A DNA stretch of 64,000 nt from Narthecium ossifragum (lineage: Eukaryota; Streptophyta; Magnoliopsida; Dioscoreales; Nartheciaceae): assembly GCA_963920575.1 (NCBI GenBank), contig OY986969.1:6396001-6460000 (forward strand). Reading direction: 5' to 3'. This document shows, in pieces, positions 1-9,245 of the stretch (position 1 is the first letter of the stretch; each line of letters opens with the position of its first letter). The translations under genes were made by a program, and so were the position numbers. The notes below the pieces were generated by a model. That model saw only the letters and a program-made list of their open reading frames with translations, did no database searches and had not been told where the DNA came from.

Positions 1-540
1 GAGTTTAGTTATTCTTAAAATACGGTTATTTTTGTCCTGAGAGATTGTGGTGGTGGTTATTACGTTTTTTTTTTTTTTTTCTTTAATCCAAGTAAGCTTT
101 GTTTGTTCCTTGATATGATTGTACATTACAATCTTATTATTTTAGACATGTCATTATCCTCTTGGCATGCAGAAGGTTGCGGCATCCGCATAAAGACGGA
201 GATGTTACATTTTTTTCATTAAAATATATAAATCGTGGATTAATCATGACCAATCAATAAAACCGTGTCAGGGGCACAGGAAATCCACTAGTATATATAT
301 ATAGCGCTGATTTGTGTACATGCTGATGTGGCATGTGCATTACATATGCCCAAATCAGTAGTGGACTATTGATTCTTGCATATAGTCCATCAACCAACTG
401 GTAGGTAGTGAGCTACTAATTCATTGATCTATTCCATCGGTAGATCACTATCGATGGATTAGATGGAAGAATCGGTGGTGGACTACTGATTCGATGGCAT
501 GTGCATTACACATGTCAAATGTCAATGTAGACAACTTTAT
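1..540. other. intergenic, no gene seen
   Basis: No coding region is supported here. There is a poly-T run near 66-80 and a short (TA)n near 292-302. A phrase beginning GGCATGTGCATTACA occurs twice (about 333 and 497), suggesting a degraded repeat. Confidence 0.5.
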
Positions 541-800
541 TATTATCAGCAGCAAACCAGTTCTCTGTCTCTTAGATAAAGAACCAGCGTGTGGACCGTT
601 TGATGGGGATCGGATGGTCCACATATGCTCAACCTGCTTAAGACCCCCCCATCCAACTGTGGACCAGTCTCTCCCGTGCCTTAGACGACTCCACACTCGT
701 CCCAGCCTCCCTCGCCCGCGGCGGCCTCCCTCGCGCCGGCCTCCTTGGCCACGGCCTCCCTCGCGTCGGCCTACCTCACCATGGCCTCCCTCGCACCAGC
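541..800. repeat. left arm of an outer long inverted repeat
   Basis: Read on the opposite strand this matches 13845-14022. Both arms start near TATCAGCA(A/G)CAAAC, pass through a shared stretch on GGTCCACAT, CTGCTTAAGACC and CCATCCAACTGTGGACCAG, and end in repeated CGGCCTCCCTCGC units. The arms flank the 12-kb MULE, so they look like terminal repeats of an older element into which the MULE inserted. I could not identify a target-site duplication for the outer element. Confidence 0.6.
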
Positions 801-1136
801 CTCCCTTGCGTCGGCCTCCCTCGACCTCGCCCGTTCCCGTCCACCGTCAACCTCGCCCGTCCCGGCCTCCATAACCCATTTCCTCTTACATTTCTCCACT
901 TCTTCATGTGTGAATACAACCTTATCTTTACATAGAGCTTTTAGTTTCTCCTTCTCCTGATCACTGATGCAGGGAGATTTCTGTTTAACGTTCTGCGTGA
1001 GTCGTGCCCATGTCCGACCACCACTACCCACCGGAGTAAACTCCCATGTGTCTATGTCGGATGGTCTCACGGCCTTGGAGCTCGCTGCCCTACCATTTCC
1101 TGGATCTTCACCACCTTCGTTCACTCTTCTCTCCAT
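771..1136 (-). pseudogene. unrecognised captured gene fragment
   Basis: An open frame of 121 codons. Its middle part looks like real protein: a basic and acidic stretch with WARLTQNVKQ, EKEKLKALCKDK and FTHEEVEKCKRKW. The C-terminal third is only the translated CGGCCTCCC repeat of the inverted-repeat arm. I do not recognise the family. Its position just inside the left arm of the outer inverted repeat fits a fragment captured by a Pack-MULE-like element. It could also be a chance frame. Confidence 0.3.
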
Positions 1137-1504
1137 CGTCTTAGAGTAGACTTGATCTTGAGTACCTTCAGTAAGAAAGCACAGTTCAACCTATTGCGAA
1201 TCCAAGAATTAATAATACGTATCTCCAAGGATAGTCACAAAGATTTTAAAACTCTGTTTGAACATGCGTTGTGTTCTTACTGAAAGCAGAGGGTGCTCTG
1301 GTTTTTGTCCTGAGAAAAACTATTATATGATAGAGAAACAATGACATGTGTGTGGCTTACAAATTCTACAGATATAGAAAAGGCCACAGTTTTCACATTC
1401 CACCTTTTTTTATGTGGAAAAATTTCCCGAGAACTAAATTAATTTGGTCTTAATCTAAGGCAAGAGTATTTTCACACCAACTTTTCTTTGGAGAAAAGGC
1501 AACA
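1137..1504. other. interior of outer element, no gene seen
   Basis: Between the outer arm and the 12-kb MULE I see no gene or clear repeat. Confidence 0.4.
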
Positions 1505-1514
1505 TACATAGCAA
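1505..1514. repeat. target-site duplication of the 12-kb MULE (left)
   Basis: TACATAGCAA lies immediately before the MULE terminus GAATTTTTTGCC and is repeated exactly at 13597-13606 after the opposite terminus. Ten bases is within the 8-11 bp range made by Mutator-like transposases. Confidence 0.9.
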
Positions 1515-2352
1515 GAATTTTTTGCCAAATTGGACCCCCAGTGTCCAGATTTGGCACATTCAGACCCCCCCTCGTGTTTCTTTGCAACAGAGGATCCCAA
1601 ATCTTTGAAATCCCATTTTTACCCCTCCCTCCCATGCCATGAATCACCATGCCATACATGCATATGCATCCCGTATCCCTCATCATTACTGCATTTAATG
1701 CATGCTTTGCTTAAAACAAGAAAACCCTCCCGTCGCATTAAATGCGACGGGATGTGTCTTCTTCCCCAACCGTCTTCCTCCCTCCCGCCGGGCATGGGTC
1801 CTCCGGCAATCTTCCCTTCTCCCTCTTCTCTCTCCACTACCTCCTCTTCTCTTCATCCTCTCCACTCTTCTCAATTATTCGTTCATATCCCCTCCCTTTC
1901 CACTGCCTCCACTTGTCTACCTTATCCAACATAGTTCACCGGAGAAGGGTCCCCACACATGCAAGGCGATGAGAACCATGTCCAAGCGGAGACGAAGAAT
2001 TAGCACAACTGATGGAAGAGATGACGATGAACGGACTCCCAAAGGGGGCCGAGGAGGAAAGTTATAAAAGCGCGGGTATAATAATAAGCTGCGTATGTAT
2101 AAAATTTTACATATGTGCCTAAACTTGTTTTCACGCGTATAAATAGGATACGCACGTGTACAAAATTTATGAACGTGTACGAGGTCTACATGACTTCACG
2201 TGTATTAGTAGATCACACACGTGTAGAAATCTGAACAGGCACGCGTATAAATGACCATGCGTGTGTACAAAAACATCATTACACACATTTGACGTGGCGC
2301 GTTTCTACTGGGTAGTGCAAAGACTAAAACCAATAAAAAAATGCGTCCCCAC
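1515..2352 (+). repeat. left terminal inverted repeat of the 12-kb MULE
   Basis: Reverse-complement match to 12665-13596, from the terminus GAATTTTTTGCC inward to the shared GCGTCCCCAC at about 2343-2352. It contains in order a terminal unique part, a 25-bp palindrome (1728-1752), a pyrimidine-rich stretch, a short frame starting ATG AGA ACC (1970) that resembles the transposase 5' end, and a run of ACGCGT/ACACGTG motifs (2080-2350). The right copy is about 90 bp longer, partly through a duplicated purine-rich block. Confidence 0.85.
1728..1752. repeat. 25-bp near-perfect palindrome in left TIR
   Basis: The arm TCCCGTCGCATT is followed by one central A and its exact reverse complement. The same palindrome occurs at 13346-13370 in the right TIR and at 12597-12621 upstream of the transposase start. 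Three copies at equivalent places suggest a binding site or promoter element. The function is inference. Confidence 0.7.
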
Positions 2353-2754
2353 ACGTGTCGGTTAACGAATTACTTAAATTAAAAAAATCTCCCGCCGCAT
2401 TACCCTCTCGCTGCATTTATTGCGACGGGACGCGACGGTCCAGGTGGTCGTTTATGATAAGTTGGCCGTCGCGTCTCGTGCTGTGTAATGCGACGGTTCG
2501 ACGTCGCGTCTCGAAACGGCGCGTTGCGCGCCAAATCCCTTTTCGCACGGGTATTTTAGTAAAAACCCGCCCGCCGTTCAATGTTCTTCTTCTCTTTCAC
2601 CTAGCAAACAGCCGCCGATTGGTTTTCTTCTTCTTTTCCTTTCCCTTGCGATTCTTTGTTCTTCTTATCCGTGCTATTCTCCTGTTCTCTTTTCTTTGAC
2701 TCTGCTCTTCTTCGCCTCTCTTTTCGTGCTCCCACCGTCTGAAATAGTGAGAGA
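2353..2754 (+). promoter_or_regulatory. upstream region of the Ulp1-like gene
   Basis: A 400-bp CG-rich stretch between the left TIR and the first ATG of the Ulp1-like gene. It holds half-copies of the TIR palindrome (GCATTTATTGCGACGGGA near 2413) and repeated GTCGCGTCTCG phrases, then a pyrimidine-rich leader (2585-2700). I see no convincing TATA box. Promoter activity is inferred from position. Confidence 0.4.
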
Positions 2755-4201
2755 ATGGAGAGCGCCTTTGCCGAGGTTCTTGGGAAGGCCGTGGAGAAGG
2801 CCCTGGAAAAGGCCATAGCCGGGAAGCTACATGCCAACCCCTCAGGTAAAGTACATGTGGAATCACCCCAAAACCTCTTCTTATATAGTGGAAAAGGCCG
2901 TGGTTACCTTCTCCTCTCATCCCGTCCTCCCCCTGTATGCGCATTAAAATTCCCTTATTAATTACCCCTGAAACCCCTCCGGTTATCTCCCCCAATTTGA
3001 TTTGAATTTTTCCTGATATGTCTATTTTCTTGTACGTGTACACTATTACGCGTCTTTTAGTATTTGTTACATGTATTTCCTATACGCGTACTTGTTCTAT
3101 TGGTGGCTACCTACGCGTCACGGCATATTTTACCACGCGTGCATATTTATACACATAACGCGTTTATTTGACGTCTAGACGCGTATGATGTCCATTAGCA
3201 CGCGTATTTGCCTTTATCCGCGTAATTTTTTTTAAGATATTGCTAACATTTGCACGTGTAAAACTCTCAGAGGAAAGCGGACCAAGCACATCAGGCGCAC
3301 CATTCAGTGGCCGGTGCTACGGAGCGAAGATAAACGAAATATCAAGGGATTACGCCGCGGATGTACATGTCGAGATCATCCGCAAGACCCCGTTTGGCCA
3401 CTTCCTCGGGCTTCCAGAGGTGAAGCAAGACAACCGACTGCTTGACGAGATGATGCGAAACCACCAAGGGGGCCTGCAGTTTAACCTTTGTGGCAACGTC
3501 AGGGCATTGACACTTGAGGACGTTGCCGTCTTCCTCGGCCTTCCGCTAGGCGGGGAGCTCGTCCATCGGGGTAAGAAACCGTCAGAATCTTATGGATATC
3601 CCCTACTTCGCCAGACGCGCCCAGGGGAAGACCAAGAATGGCGACCTCCAGGCGCAGGGCATCGTGGAGATATTGAAGCAGCTGAAGGATAGAAGGGACC
3701 AGGAATCGGTGGAAGATTTATGCCGGTACTTTATCCTCTACATATTTGTGACATTCCTGTTCCCTCGGGCGAACCGGTGGAGGACATTCCTGGAATTGGC
3801 CTACTATGGTCCACAACCACTTGCAGAATGAAGTAGCGGCGGCACTGAACCGGTGGAGGACTTCGAAGAAGTCTTCTTCTAGAGCCTTGACGTACGTGTG
3901 TGGCTGCACACTAGTCCTTACAGCTTGGAACTGTGAGCTGACCGGCTGCAGAGAACCCGGGGAACCCGGCAAGACCCCCCGCATATTGAAATGGACTAAA
4001 GTGAAGCAACCAAAGCGGGGAAGGCTAAGCGATCCGCGTTCGATGTCTGTCTCCACAGAGGTGAGTCCCTATTCCTTGTGCTTCCTTTTGCATTATGCCA
4101 ATGCTCTCGCCACAAATTTAACTTACCGTTTTCTGTTCCAGCTTGGTTACACCGACGTGGAGGTCGCACTGTACCTTGGGGGTATGCGGCCAAGTGCATG
4201 A
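2755..4201 (+). pseudogene. Ulp1-MULE protein, N-terminal plant-mobile-domain part
   Basis: The first exon (2755-2845) begins MESAFAEVLGKAVEKALEKA, a short amphipathic stretch, and ends at CAG|GTAAAG. Exon 2 (3271-3570) joins in frame and carries a segment typical of proteins fused to Ulp1 in MULEs, the DUF1985 or aminotransferase-like plant mobile domain: TPFGHFLGLPEV, then ALTLEDVAVFLGLPLGGE. Beyond 3571 the homology continues in another frame (IPYFARRAQGKTKNGD from 3594, then CGCTLVLTAWNCEL and KTPRILKW to about 4000). There is therefore a frameshift or a very short intron near 3571-3590. A later intron is likely at 4061-4141, and a TGA at 4199-4201 interrupts the next exon. This is the front of a broken accessory gene of the 12-kb MULE. 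Its native role is unknown. Confidence 0.65.
2846..3270. repeat. ACGCGT/ACACGT motif array in intron 1
   Basis: The second half of this intron repeats short phrases built on TACGCGT, CACGCGT and GCACGTGT, roughly every 20-30 bases from 3030 to 3265. The acceptor CTCTCAG is at 3264-3270. The motif class is shared with other introns and spacers of the same MULE. Confidence 0.75.
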
Positions 4202-4207
4202 CTGGAG

Positions 4208-5727
4208 ATGGTCGGTATGCCGTCTATAGAGCCTCCGTCTGCGCCTAAGGGGGCCACCAGGCGCGTATCTTTCATGTCTCCTCTAGGAAGTCCTCCCGAG
4301 GACGTCGTCGACGAACAACAGCAACCTGACTTCCCAGCTCAGGACCCCCAATCGAGCCCAACAGATGAAACAAAATGGGAACAGGTAAAAACTTTGAATG
4401 TACGCGTCTTCGTCTATGTGACGTGTCTCTTTCCATAATTATACGTGTTGGTTTGTATGCGTGATTGTGAACGTGTATTTGTTGATATGCGTGATGGGGA
4501 ACACGTATTGGTGGCTATGCGTGATTGGGAACGCGTATTGTTCGCTACGCGTGATTGTGAACGCGTTCGGACTACCAGAAGCATTTGTTCGTACATGTAT
4601 AGTAACTATGTGATTTTTTAATGGAACACAGGTAAAGTCGGAGTTCCTAAAAATTGCACGCTGGGATCTCAGTGAACAGGTTGGGGGCGCAGCTGGCCGC
4701 GGCAAATGCCAAGCTAGCTAGGGCTGAAAACGAAATTGCAGCCCTGAAGGAAAAATCAAACATGGAGACTGGACAGCACCCAGAACCATTCATCGGGGAA
4801 TTATTCCCTTCCTTGATCACCAAGCAGAAGAGGAGCTTCATTGGGCTCCCAAGCCAAGACGCCGTGGAGGAGACGCAAGAGCCCGAGCATGCGGCCACAG
4901 ATTTAGTGATTGTGCCGCAAGAGAAATTGACCAAGCAGCGACGCGGGGCGCGTCTATTGGGAGAAACCATTAATCCCCCATATGCCTTGCGGTCAAAGAA
5001 GACTAAGGCGGCAACATGCAAGAGGCGAAGGGGCTCGACGAGACAATCTCCGCGTACAGCAGCACCCCAACTGGACGCCACTGATATTATCATGAGCACG
5101 GTCAGTGAGTTGTCGAGTATGACCGCCGTGGAAGAGCAAGCGATGGAAGAGGAGTCGGAGGCCGTGGATGCAGTTGCCGCGGAGCCTGAGGACGTGGAGG
5201 CAGTGCCCGTGGGGGCAGATGCGGCGGCGGACGAGGCGAGCGCCATGGAGGCAAAGCCCTTGAGTGCAGAGGCGGCGGACGAGGCGAGGGCCACGGAGGC
5301 AGAGGCCGCTGTTATTGAGTCCGCGGAAGAAGGCGACGATAAGGCCGGTGACCCTATAGATGATGCAGTGAAGGACGTAGCACCAGTCCAACCCAGTAAA
5401 GAACTGTGTGAAGTGGAGGCAGTAGTTCAGTTCGCCCACTCAAATTCTGCGCCGTTGGCATCCCCGAGTGGCTCCGGCGATTCCCATATAGATGACAGCT
5501 GGATTGCCATGAATGAGGCACAACGAACGCCCGAGGAGCTTGCACAGACACTGAACCTTCTCGAGCATGGCTTCACGAGGCCCATAGACTATACATCCGC
5601 AAGAGAAGCAACGAAAAGACCCGTCGTCAGTCAGAAGCAGTACATGGACGACTCGAAAGCAGTTGTCAATTTGCTGGAAGACTTCGAGAAGAGGGGGCTT
5701 GAATATCTCGACCTGATTGACGACGAG
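4208..5727 (+). pseudogene. Ulp1-MULE protein, acidic low-complexity middle part
   Basis: An exon at about 4142-4384 encodes a Pro/Ser/Gln-rich linker with SPLGSPPEDVVDE. After an intron (4385-4631) a long frame opens at 4654 and runs to 5730. It starts with a predicted coiled coil (LGAQLAAANAKLARAENEIAALKEK), then a basic stretch, then an Ala/Glu/Asp-rich region of degenerate repeats of the EAADEARATEAE kind (about residues 150-240). It ends LEYLDLIDD before a donor at 5728. The next exon joins in frame. Long acidic, poorly conserved middles are common in MULE-borne Ulp1-like proteins. The TGA at 4199-4201 just upstream breaks the gene unless it is spliced out. Confidence 0.55.
4385..4631. 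repeat. ACGCGT/ACACGT motif array in an intron
   Basis: From 4398 to 4570 the intron is a run of phrases such as TATGCGTGATTGTGAACGTGT and GGGAACGCGTATTG with a spacing near 20-24 bases. It is bounded by a GTAAAA donor and an ACACAG acceptor. Confidence 0.75.
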
Positions 5728-6126
5728 TAAGTTCTCGCTCTATACGGGTCGTTTATTAACAGTCGCGTAGTTTCTTCTTATACGCGTGTTTTGTCCATTT
5801 ATACACGTCTTGTGTCCATTTAGACATGTGTTATTTCCATTTATACGCGTTTATTTGATGTTATATTTTGGCAAGAGTTTACACGTGTTAGGTTCATTTA
5901 TACGCGTGTTAGATTCATTTATACGCGTGTTATGTCCATGTATACACGTCTTGTGTCCATCTAAACACGTGTTATATCCATTTATACGCGTTCTATTTGA
6001 TGTTATGTTTTCACGTTAGTTTACACGTGTATTTCCATTTATACGCGTGTGATGTCCATTTATACGTGTAAGGCAGTTGTAGGCGTGTAATGTGGTTTTA
6101 TATGCGTATTTGTTGTGCATTTTCAG
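5728..6126. repeat. ACGCGT/ACACGT motif array in an intron, with a ~137-bp duplication
   Basis: The densest array in the window. Phrases of the type TCCATTTATACGCGTGTTA recur about every 20 bases from 5770 to 6110. I count six ACGCGT cores and three ACACGTGT cores. On top of this, 5795-5912 is repeated with changes at 5932-6055. The intron ends at TTTTCAG (6126). Confidence 0.8.
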
Positions 6127-6980
6127 TGCCGTCGTCTATACCCATGGGATGGGCTACTGCACCCGCGGCCAGATCATGGACTTACTGAACAATAGCTCCA
6201 GCGAGGGAGATGTGATCGACGCGGTGCAGGATGTCTTGGCGTATCGTTATCTACCAGCGAAGACATCCCGCCGTTGTTTTTTTTCATCTACTAGCCTCCA
6301 TGTAAGTATCTAGTCATGTTACGTCAATCAGTTCGTGCTATATAAACATCTAACGGTTTATTTCAGCATGCCGTACGTGACGAACGTCATTCGCTGCGTG
6401 ATTCCCTCCTGAACTCGTGCAAAACCTTCTCCGCACTTCCGATCTTGGACGTGTGGTTCATCCCACTGCACACCAGTCAGCATTGGCACTTGCTAGCAGT
6501 GGATTTATTACGCGGGGTTTGCATGCACTACACATCATCTGAGGCGCCAATCTACAACAAGGATGCTGAGGATATGGCTAAGTGGGTTGCATATGTGATC
6601 CGGACTTGGCTGCCAGCGGTGCATGATAAAGGGGAGGAGCTTGGAGGCTGAGCGATAGAGCATGTCACCGGCATACCAATGCAGCGCGGATCGTAAGAAC
6701 ACTGCAGTTTTCAAAGATCCTATTAGTGCTCCAATTATATACTCATTAATTTTTCGTTGTCATTGCTAGACTCGACTGCGGTTTTTTCGTGCTGAAATAC
6801 GAGGAAGGCATACGCGCCGGTCGTCCTTGGGACGATTTCGAGTTCAGACAATCAGATATTGCCGGCATTCGTGGACAACTTGCTTATATCTTAGTAAGCG
6901 TCGGCAACCAGAAGGCGGGCCTTTCGAATGAGCCGCAACGAACGGGTGTTCCAGCACGCGCCGCAAAGGAGAAGAATTAG
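6127..6980 (+). pseudogene. Ulp1-MULE protein, C-terminal C48 cysteine-protease domain
   Basis: The exons 6127-6301, 6367-6692 and 6770-6980 join at GT-AG sites. The frame carries the Ulp1/SENP signature: FIPLHTSQHWHLLAVDL with the catalytic His of the HW motif, the Gln of VTGIPMQ, and the catalytic Cys in LDCGFFVLKY split across the last intron. Family members remove SUMO or ubiquitin-like tags. Two defects are visible. A TGA at 6649-6651 lies between the His and Gln motifs in an otherwise continuous frame. The position where Ulp1 proteins usually have a Tyr-Asp-Ser reads YTSSE, so the catalytic Asp may be missing. Both argue for a dead copy. Confidence 0.75.
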
Positions 6981-7045
6981 ATTAGTTGATGTAAGAAACA
7001 ATTTAACCTGTGCTTCTTTTTGTAGTATGTAACAAACATCGTACA

Positions 7046-7054
7046 TTTAATCAA
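7046..7054. repeat. target-site duplication of nested Pack-MULE (left)
   Basis: TTTAATCAA precedes the terminus GGGTTAATAACA and is repeated exactly at 8937-8945. Nine bases is the usual Mutator duplication. Confidence 0.9.
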
Positions 7055-7160
7055 GGGTTAATAACATTTTACTCCCCTCTAGTTTCACAATATGTCAATT
7101 TACCCCCTATAGTTTAAAACGTGACAAAACGAACCCTTAATTTATCAATGTGATCATTTT
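7055..7160 (+). repeat. left TIR of Pack-MULE
   Basis: Begins GGGTTAATAACATTTTACTC and matches the reverse complement of 8831-8936 with very few differences. Confidence 0.85.
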
Positions 7161-7213
7161 ACATCCAAATCTTAAACGCCGTTAACCGAACTGACGGCAA
7201 AAGCAGCTAAATA

Positions 7214-7236
7214 GGTCACGTGCGTCGCACGTGACC
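7214..7236. promoter_or_regulatory. 23-bp perfect palindrome with two G-boxes
   Basis: The arm GGTCACGTGCG, a central T, and the exact reverse complement. Each arm contains CACGTG, the G-box core bound by plant bZIP and bHLH factors. It lies just inside the left TIR of the Pack-MULE. The equivalent place near the right TIR has no such palindrome. Regulatory meaning is inferred. Confidence 0.45.
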
Positions 7237-7301
7237 CCGCTTGACCGGTTTTTCTCGGTTAACTTGGCGCTGGTGCTTCTCTTTGTCATGCAATTGCACT
7301 A

Positions 7302-7390
7302 AAACATCTTCGTGCTCACATGCTAGGAGGCCCGCCTCCACACCGGCCCCGCCATCATCATCTCCTACGCCGTCTCGGGATTTCATGAGC
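7302..7390 (+). pseudogene. cationic amino acid transporter fragment, plus strand
   Basis: The frame reads VLTC*EARLHTGPAIIISYAVSG, the segment around the first and second membrane helices of plant CAT transporters (APC superfamily), with a stop where Gly-Glu is expected. The same protein segment occurs on the minus strand at 8170-8080, so the Pack-MULE holds two inverted copies. Confidence 0.6.
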
Positions 7391-7886
7391 TCCCTCTCTC
7401 TCATCAGCTTCTCCACCCTCCCAGGGTTCTGGCTGTACTTGCTCCCCGGCATGGTCCCGTTGGACGTCCTCGCCAACTTCATCGTCTTCGTCTCCCTCTC
7501 CCTTGCATTGGAACATGGATGATTCCACCATCATCTCCATCGCGTAAGAAAGCGAAACAAAACCATCAAGAGAGGCATTTAAACGGTTGGCAAATGGGAG
7601 AGATGGGGTTGGCTCGGAGGGAGTGGTGGTGGGGGCGGGCCAGGTGAGGCGAGGAAAGATGGGGCTACGGTGGTCCATTCCATGCCATCCGAGGCATGCA
7701 CACGCACGGAAATCATCAAGCACCTCCTCTCCCTCCAAAGGGATGGTGATCTCTCCGGACCGAACCAAGAGAGAGACGAGCATGCGAGGAATTCACCGGC
7801 GGGCCGCGCGCGGTATGAATCTTGAGCGGGTTCTTGTCGACAGCGGCGGGGGCGCTGGGCTGGGATGCGGTGGGGGCGATGGGCTA

Positions 7887-8310
7887 GTTGAACAGAGTGG
7901 CAAGGTAGGATGACCAGGCACGGGAGACGGCGGTGCCGGTGACGACTTACTCAAAGAGTATATTGCCGGCTGCGATGAACGTGACGAAATCGCCGAGCTC
8001 TACACGGAGGTACGCGAAGGACCCGCCGGCCAAGGGGATGTCGACGGTGAACTCAGAGTGGCAGAGGACGAAGAGCATAGCAATGAGGCCCGAGATGGCG
8101 TAGGAGATGATGGGACGGCGTGGAGGCGGGCCTCCTCACCTGTGAGCATGAAGATGCCGGCGCCAATGACGACCCCGATTTCGAGGAAGATGAGGTCGAA
8201 CCAGGAGAGCTCCCGGCGCATATCGTTGAGGCTGCGCTCCCGGATCTCCTGGGCCTCGAGGTGGTCAACGGAGCACGACACCATGTGGTCGCGCAGGCGC
8301 GCGCGGGTGC
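7887..8310 (-). pseudogene. cationic amino acid transporter (CAT) fragment
   Basis: Read on the minus strand the frame gives RRELSWFDLIFLEIGVVIGAG, then LTGEEARLHA. After a small disruption near 8110 it continues with CHSEFTVDIPLAGGSFAYLR and VELGDFVTFIAAGNILFE. It then hits an in-frame stop and goes on to AWSSYLATLFN. These are the first three membrane helices of plant CAT proteins, plasma-membrane or tonoplast importers of basic amino acids. The rest of the ~600-residue family length is absent. High GC and the stop show a captured, decayed exon piece, not a gene. Confidence 0.8.
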
Positions 8311-8461
8311 TGGAGGTGGAGGTGGAGGCGGAGGAGAGCGTGGAGGTGGAGGTGGAGGTGGAGGCGGAGGAGGGGGTTGAGGTAGAGGTGGAAGTGGAAA
8401 TCCTAGACGTGGGGGCTCTTGACAGTGATGCCGTCGTGGGTATGGTGGTGGATGCCAGTGA

Positions 8462-8735
8462 TGCGCTCACGTTGACGAGATCCCGGACGTCAAGCGCGCA
8501 GTTGCAGTCGTCCTCGTGCATGCTGGCGAAGCTCGACACGGCGCTTTCCTGGAGGATGGTGATGCCGGTCTGGTGGCGGAACACGTCCATAGCGGCGCTG
8601 ATGCGGCGGGAGTTGTCCCCGCACTCCCAACCGCCACCGCCGCCGTCGTCCTACCACTGATGGTAGAGCATGGCGGTGGTGACGCGCATGGTGAGCTCGA
8701 CCAGATGGATGACGTAGGCAGAGATGCCATCTTCC
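8462..8735 (-). pseudogene. probable CHX cation/H+ exchanger C-terminal fragment
   Basis: The minus-strand frame reads AYVIHLVELTMRVTTAMLYHQ, a stop, then RRISAAMDVFRHQTGITI and SSFASMHEDDCNCALDVRD. The order VIHLVEL, then an RI-x-A-x-(D/A)-F segment, then a SMHEDxC-like motif matches the cytosolic C-terminal domain of plant CHX antiporters. It is followed by a low-complexity (GGT/GGA)n joint (8305-8395) leading into the CAT fragment, so this is a chimeric capture. The family call rests on motif order only and is tentative. Confidence 0.5.
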
Positions 8736-8830
8736 TCTCTCTCTCACACCTTTTCTCCCAATAACCGGTCAAAGTCGGTCAAATGAACCTATTTACCGGT
8801 TCGCCGTCGGGCAGTTAGACGGTTGGATCT

Positions 8831-8936
8831 CAAATGACCACATTGATAAATTAAGGGTTCGTTTTGTCACGTTTTAAACTATAGGGGGTAAATTGACATA
8901 TTGTGAAACTAGAGGGGATTAAAATGTTATTAACCC
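8831..8936 (-). repeat. right TIR of Pack-MULE
   Basis: Inverse of 7055-7160, ending TGTTATTAACCC before the duplication at 8937-8945. Confidence 0.85.
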
Positions 8937-8945
8937 TTTAATCAA
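8937..8945. repeat. target-site duplication of Pack-MULE (right)
   Basis: Exact copy of 7046-7054. Confidence 0.9.
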
Positions 8946-9245
8946 AATTGTACACGTGCGTATCCTGAAGATAACACGTATGTTGTTTTCACACACGCGC
9001 ATCTAATAATTATGCCCGTGCATCCAACATACAGTTACACACATTTTTTGAGACACGTGATTTGAAAAACATACACGTATGTTCCTAACCCATACACGTA
9101 TCGTCAGAAAGGAATACACGTGTAACGCCAAACACATGTAAAAACCCGTCATGTTGGCGTTACAGGTGTATTTCTTTCCGACGATACGTGTATTTGTTAG
9201 GCCCATACGTGTATTAACATTGAAGGATTTTACTATCATCCAAAA
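8946..9245. repeat. ACGCGT/ACACGT motif array between the MULE genes
   Basis: The short spacer 3' of the transposase repeats phrases such as ACACGTATGTT, CACACGCGCATC and CATACACGTATC. A near-mirror pair, CACGTATCGTCAGAAAGGAATA (about 9095) and its complement (about 9168), suggests a local inversion of the array. Confidence 0.7.

Larger units (their letters stand above)
7055..8936. mobile_element. nested Pack-MULE with transporter gene fragments
   Basis: A 1,882-bp non-autonomous element with TIRs whose outer ~106 bp are nearly identical (7055-7160 and 8831-8936) and weaker similarity extending perhaps 100 bp further. It has perfect 9-bp target duplications. The interior is much more GC-rich than the host element and contains fragments of at least two unrelated plant genes: a cationic amino acid transporter in both orientations, and a probable CHX-type cation/H+ exchanger. 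There is no transposase. It sits in the spacer between the two genes of the 12-kb MULE and is therefore younger than that insertion or its progenitor. Confidence 0.88.

Noticed and set aside
1530..2067. Pro/Ser/Leu-rich frames in both TIRs
   Set aside because: They translate pyrimidine-rich non-coding TIR sequence. Only the short stub after the ATG near 1970 resembles transposase, and that is reported as a finding.
4647..5294. 215-codon minus-strand Ala/Ser-rich frame
   Set aside because: It is a shadow of the acidic Ala/Glu repeat of the plus-strand Ulp1-like gene, with no recognisable domain.
5786..6019. Plus-strand frame of 77 codons with repeated FIRVL-type words
   Set aside because: It is the translation of the intronic ACGCGT array, bounded by good splice sites of the Ulp1-like gene.
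8058..8660. 200-codon plus-strand frame rich in Val-Glu
   Set aside because: It is the antisense shadow of the CAT/CHX fragments and the GGTGGA low-complexity joint.
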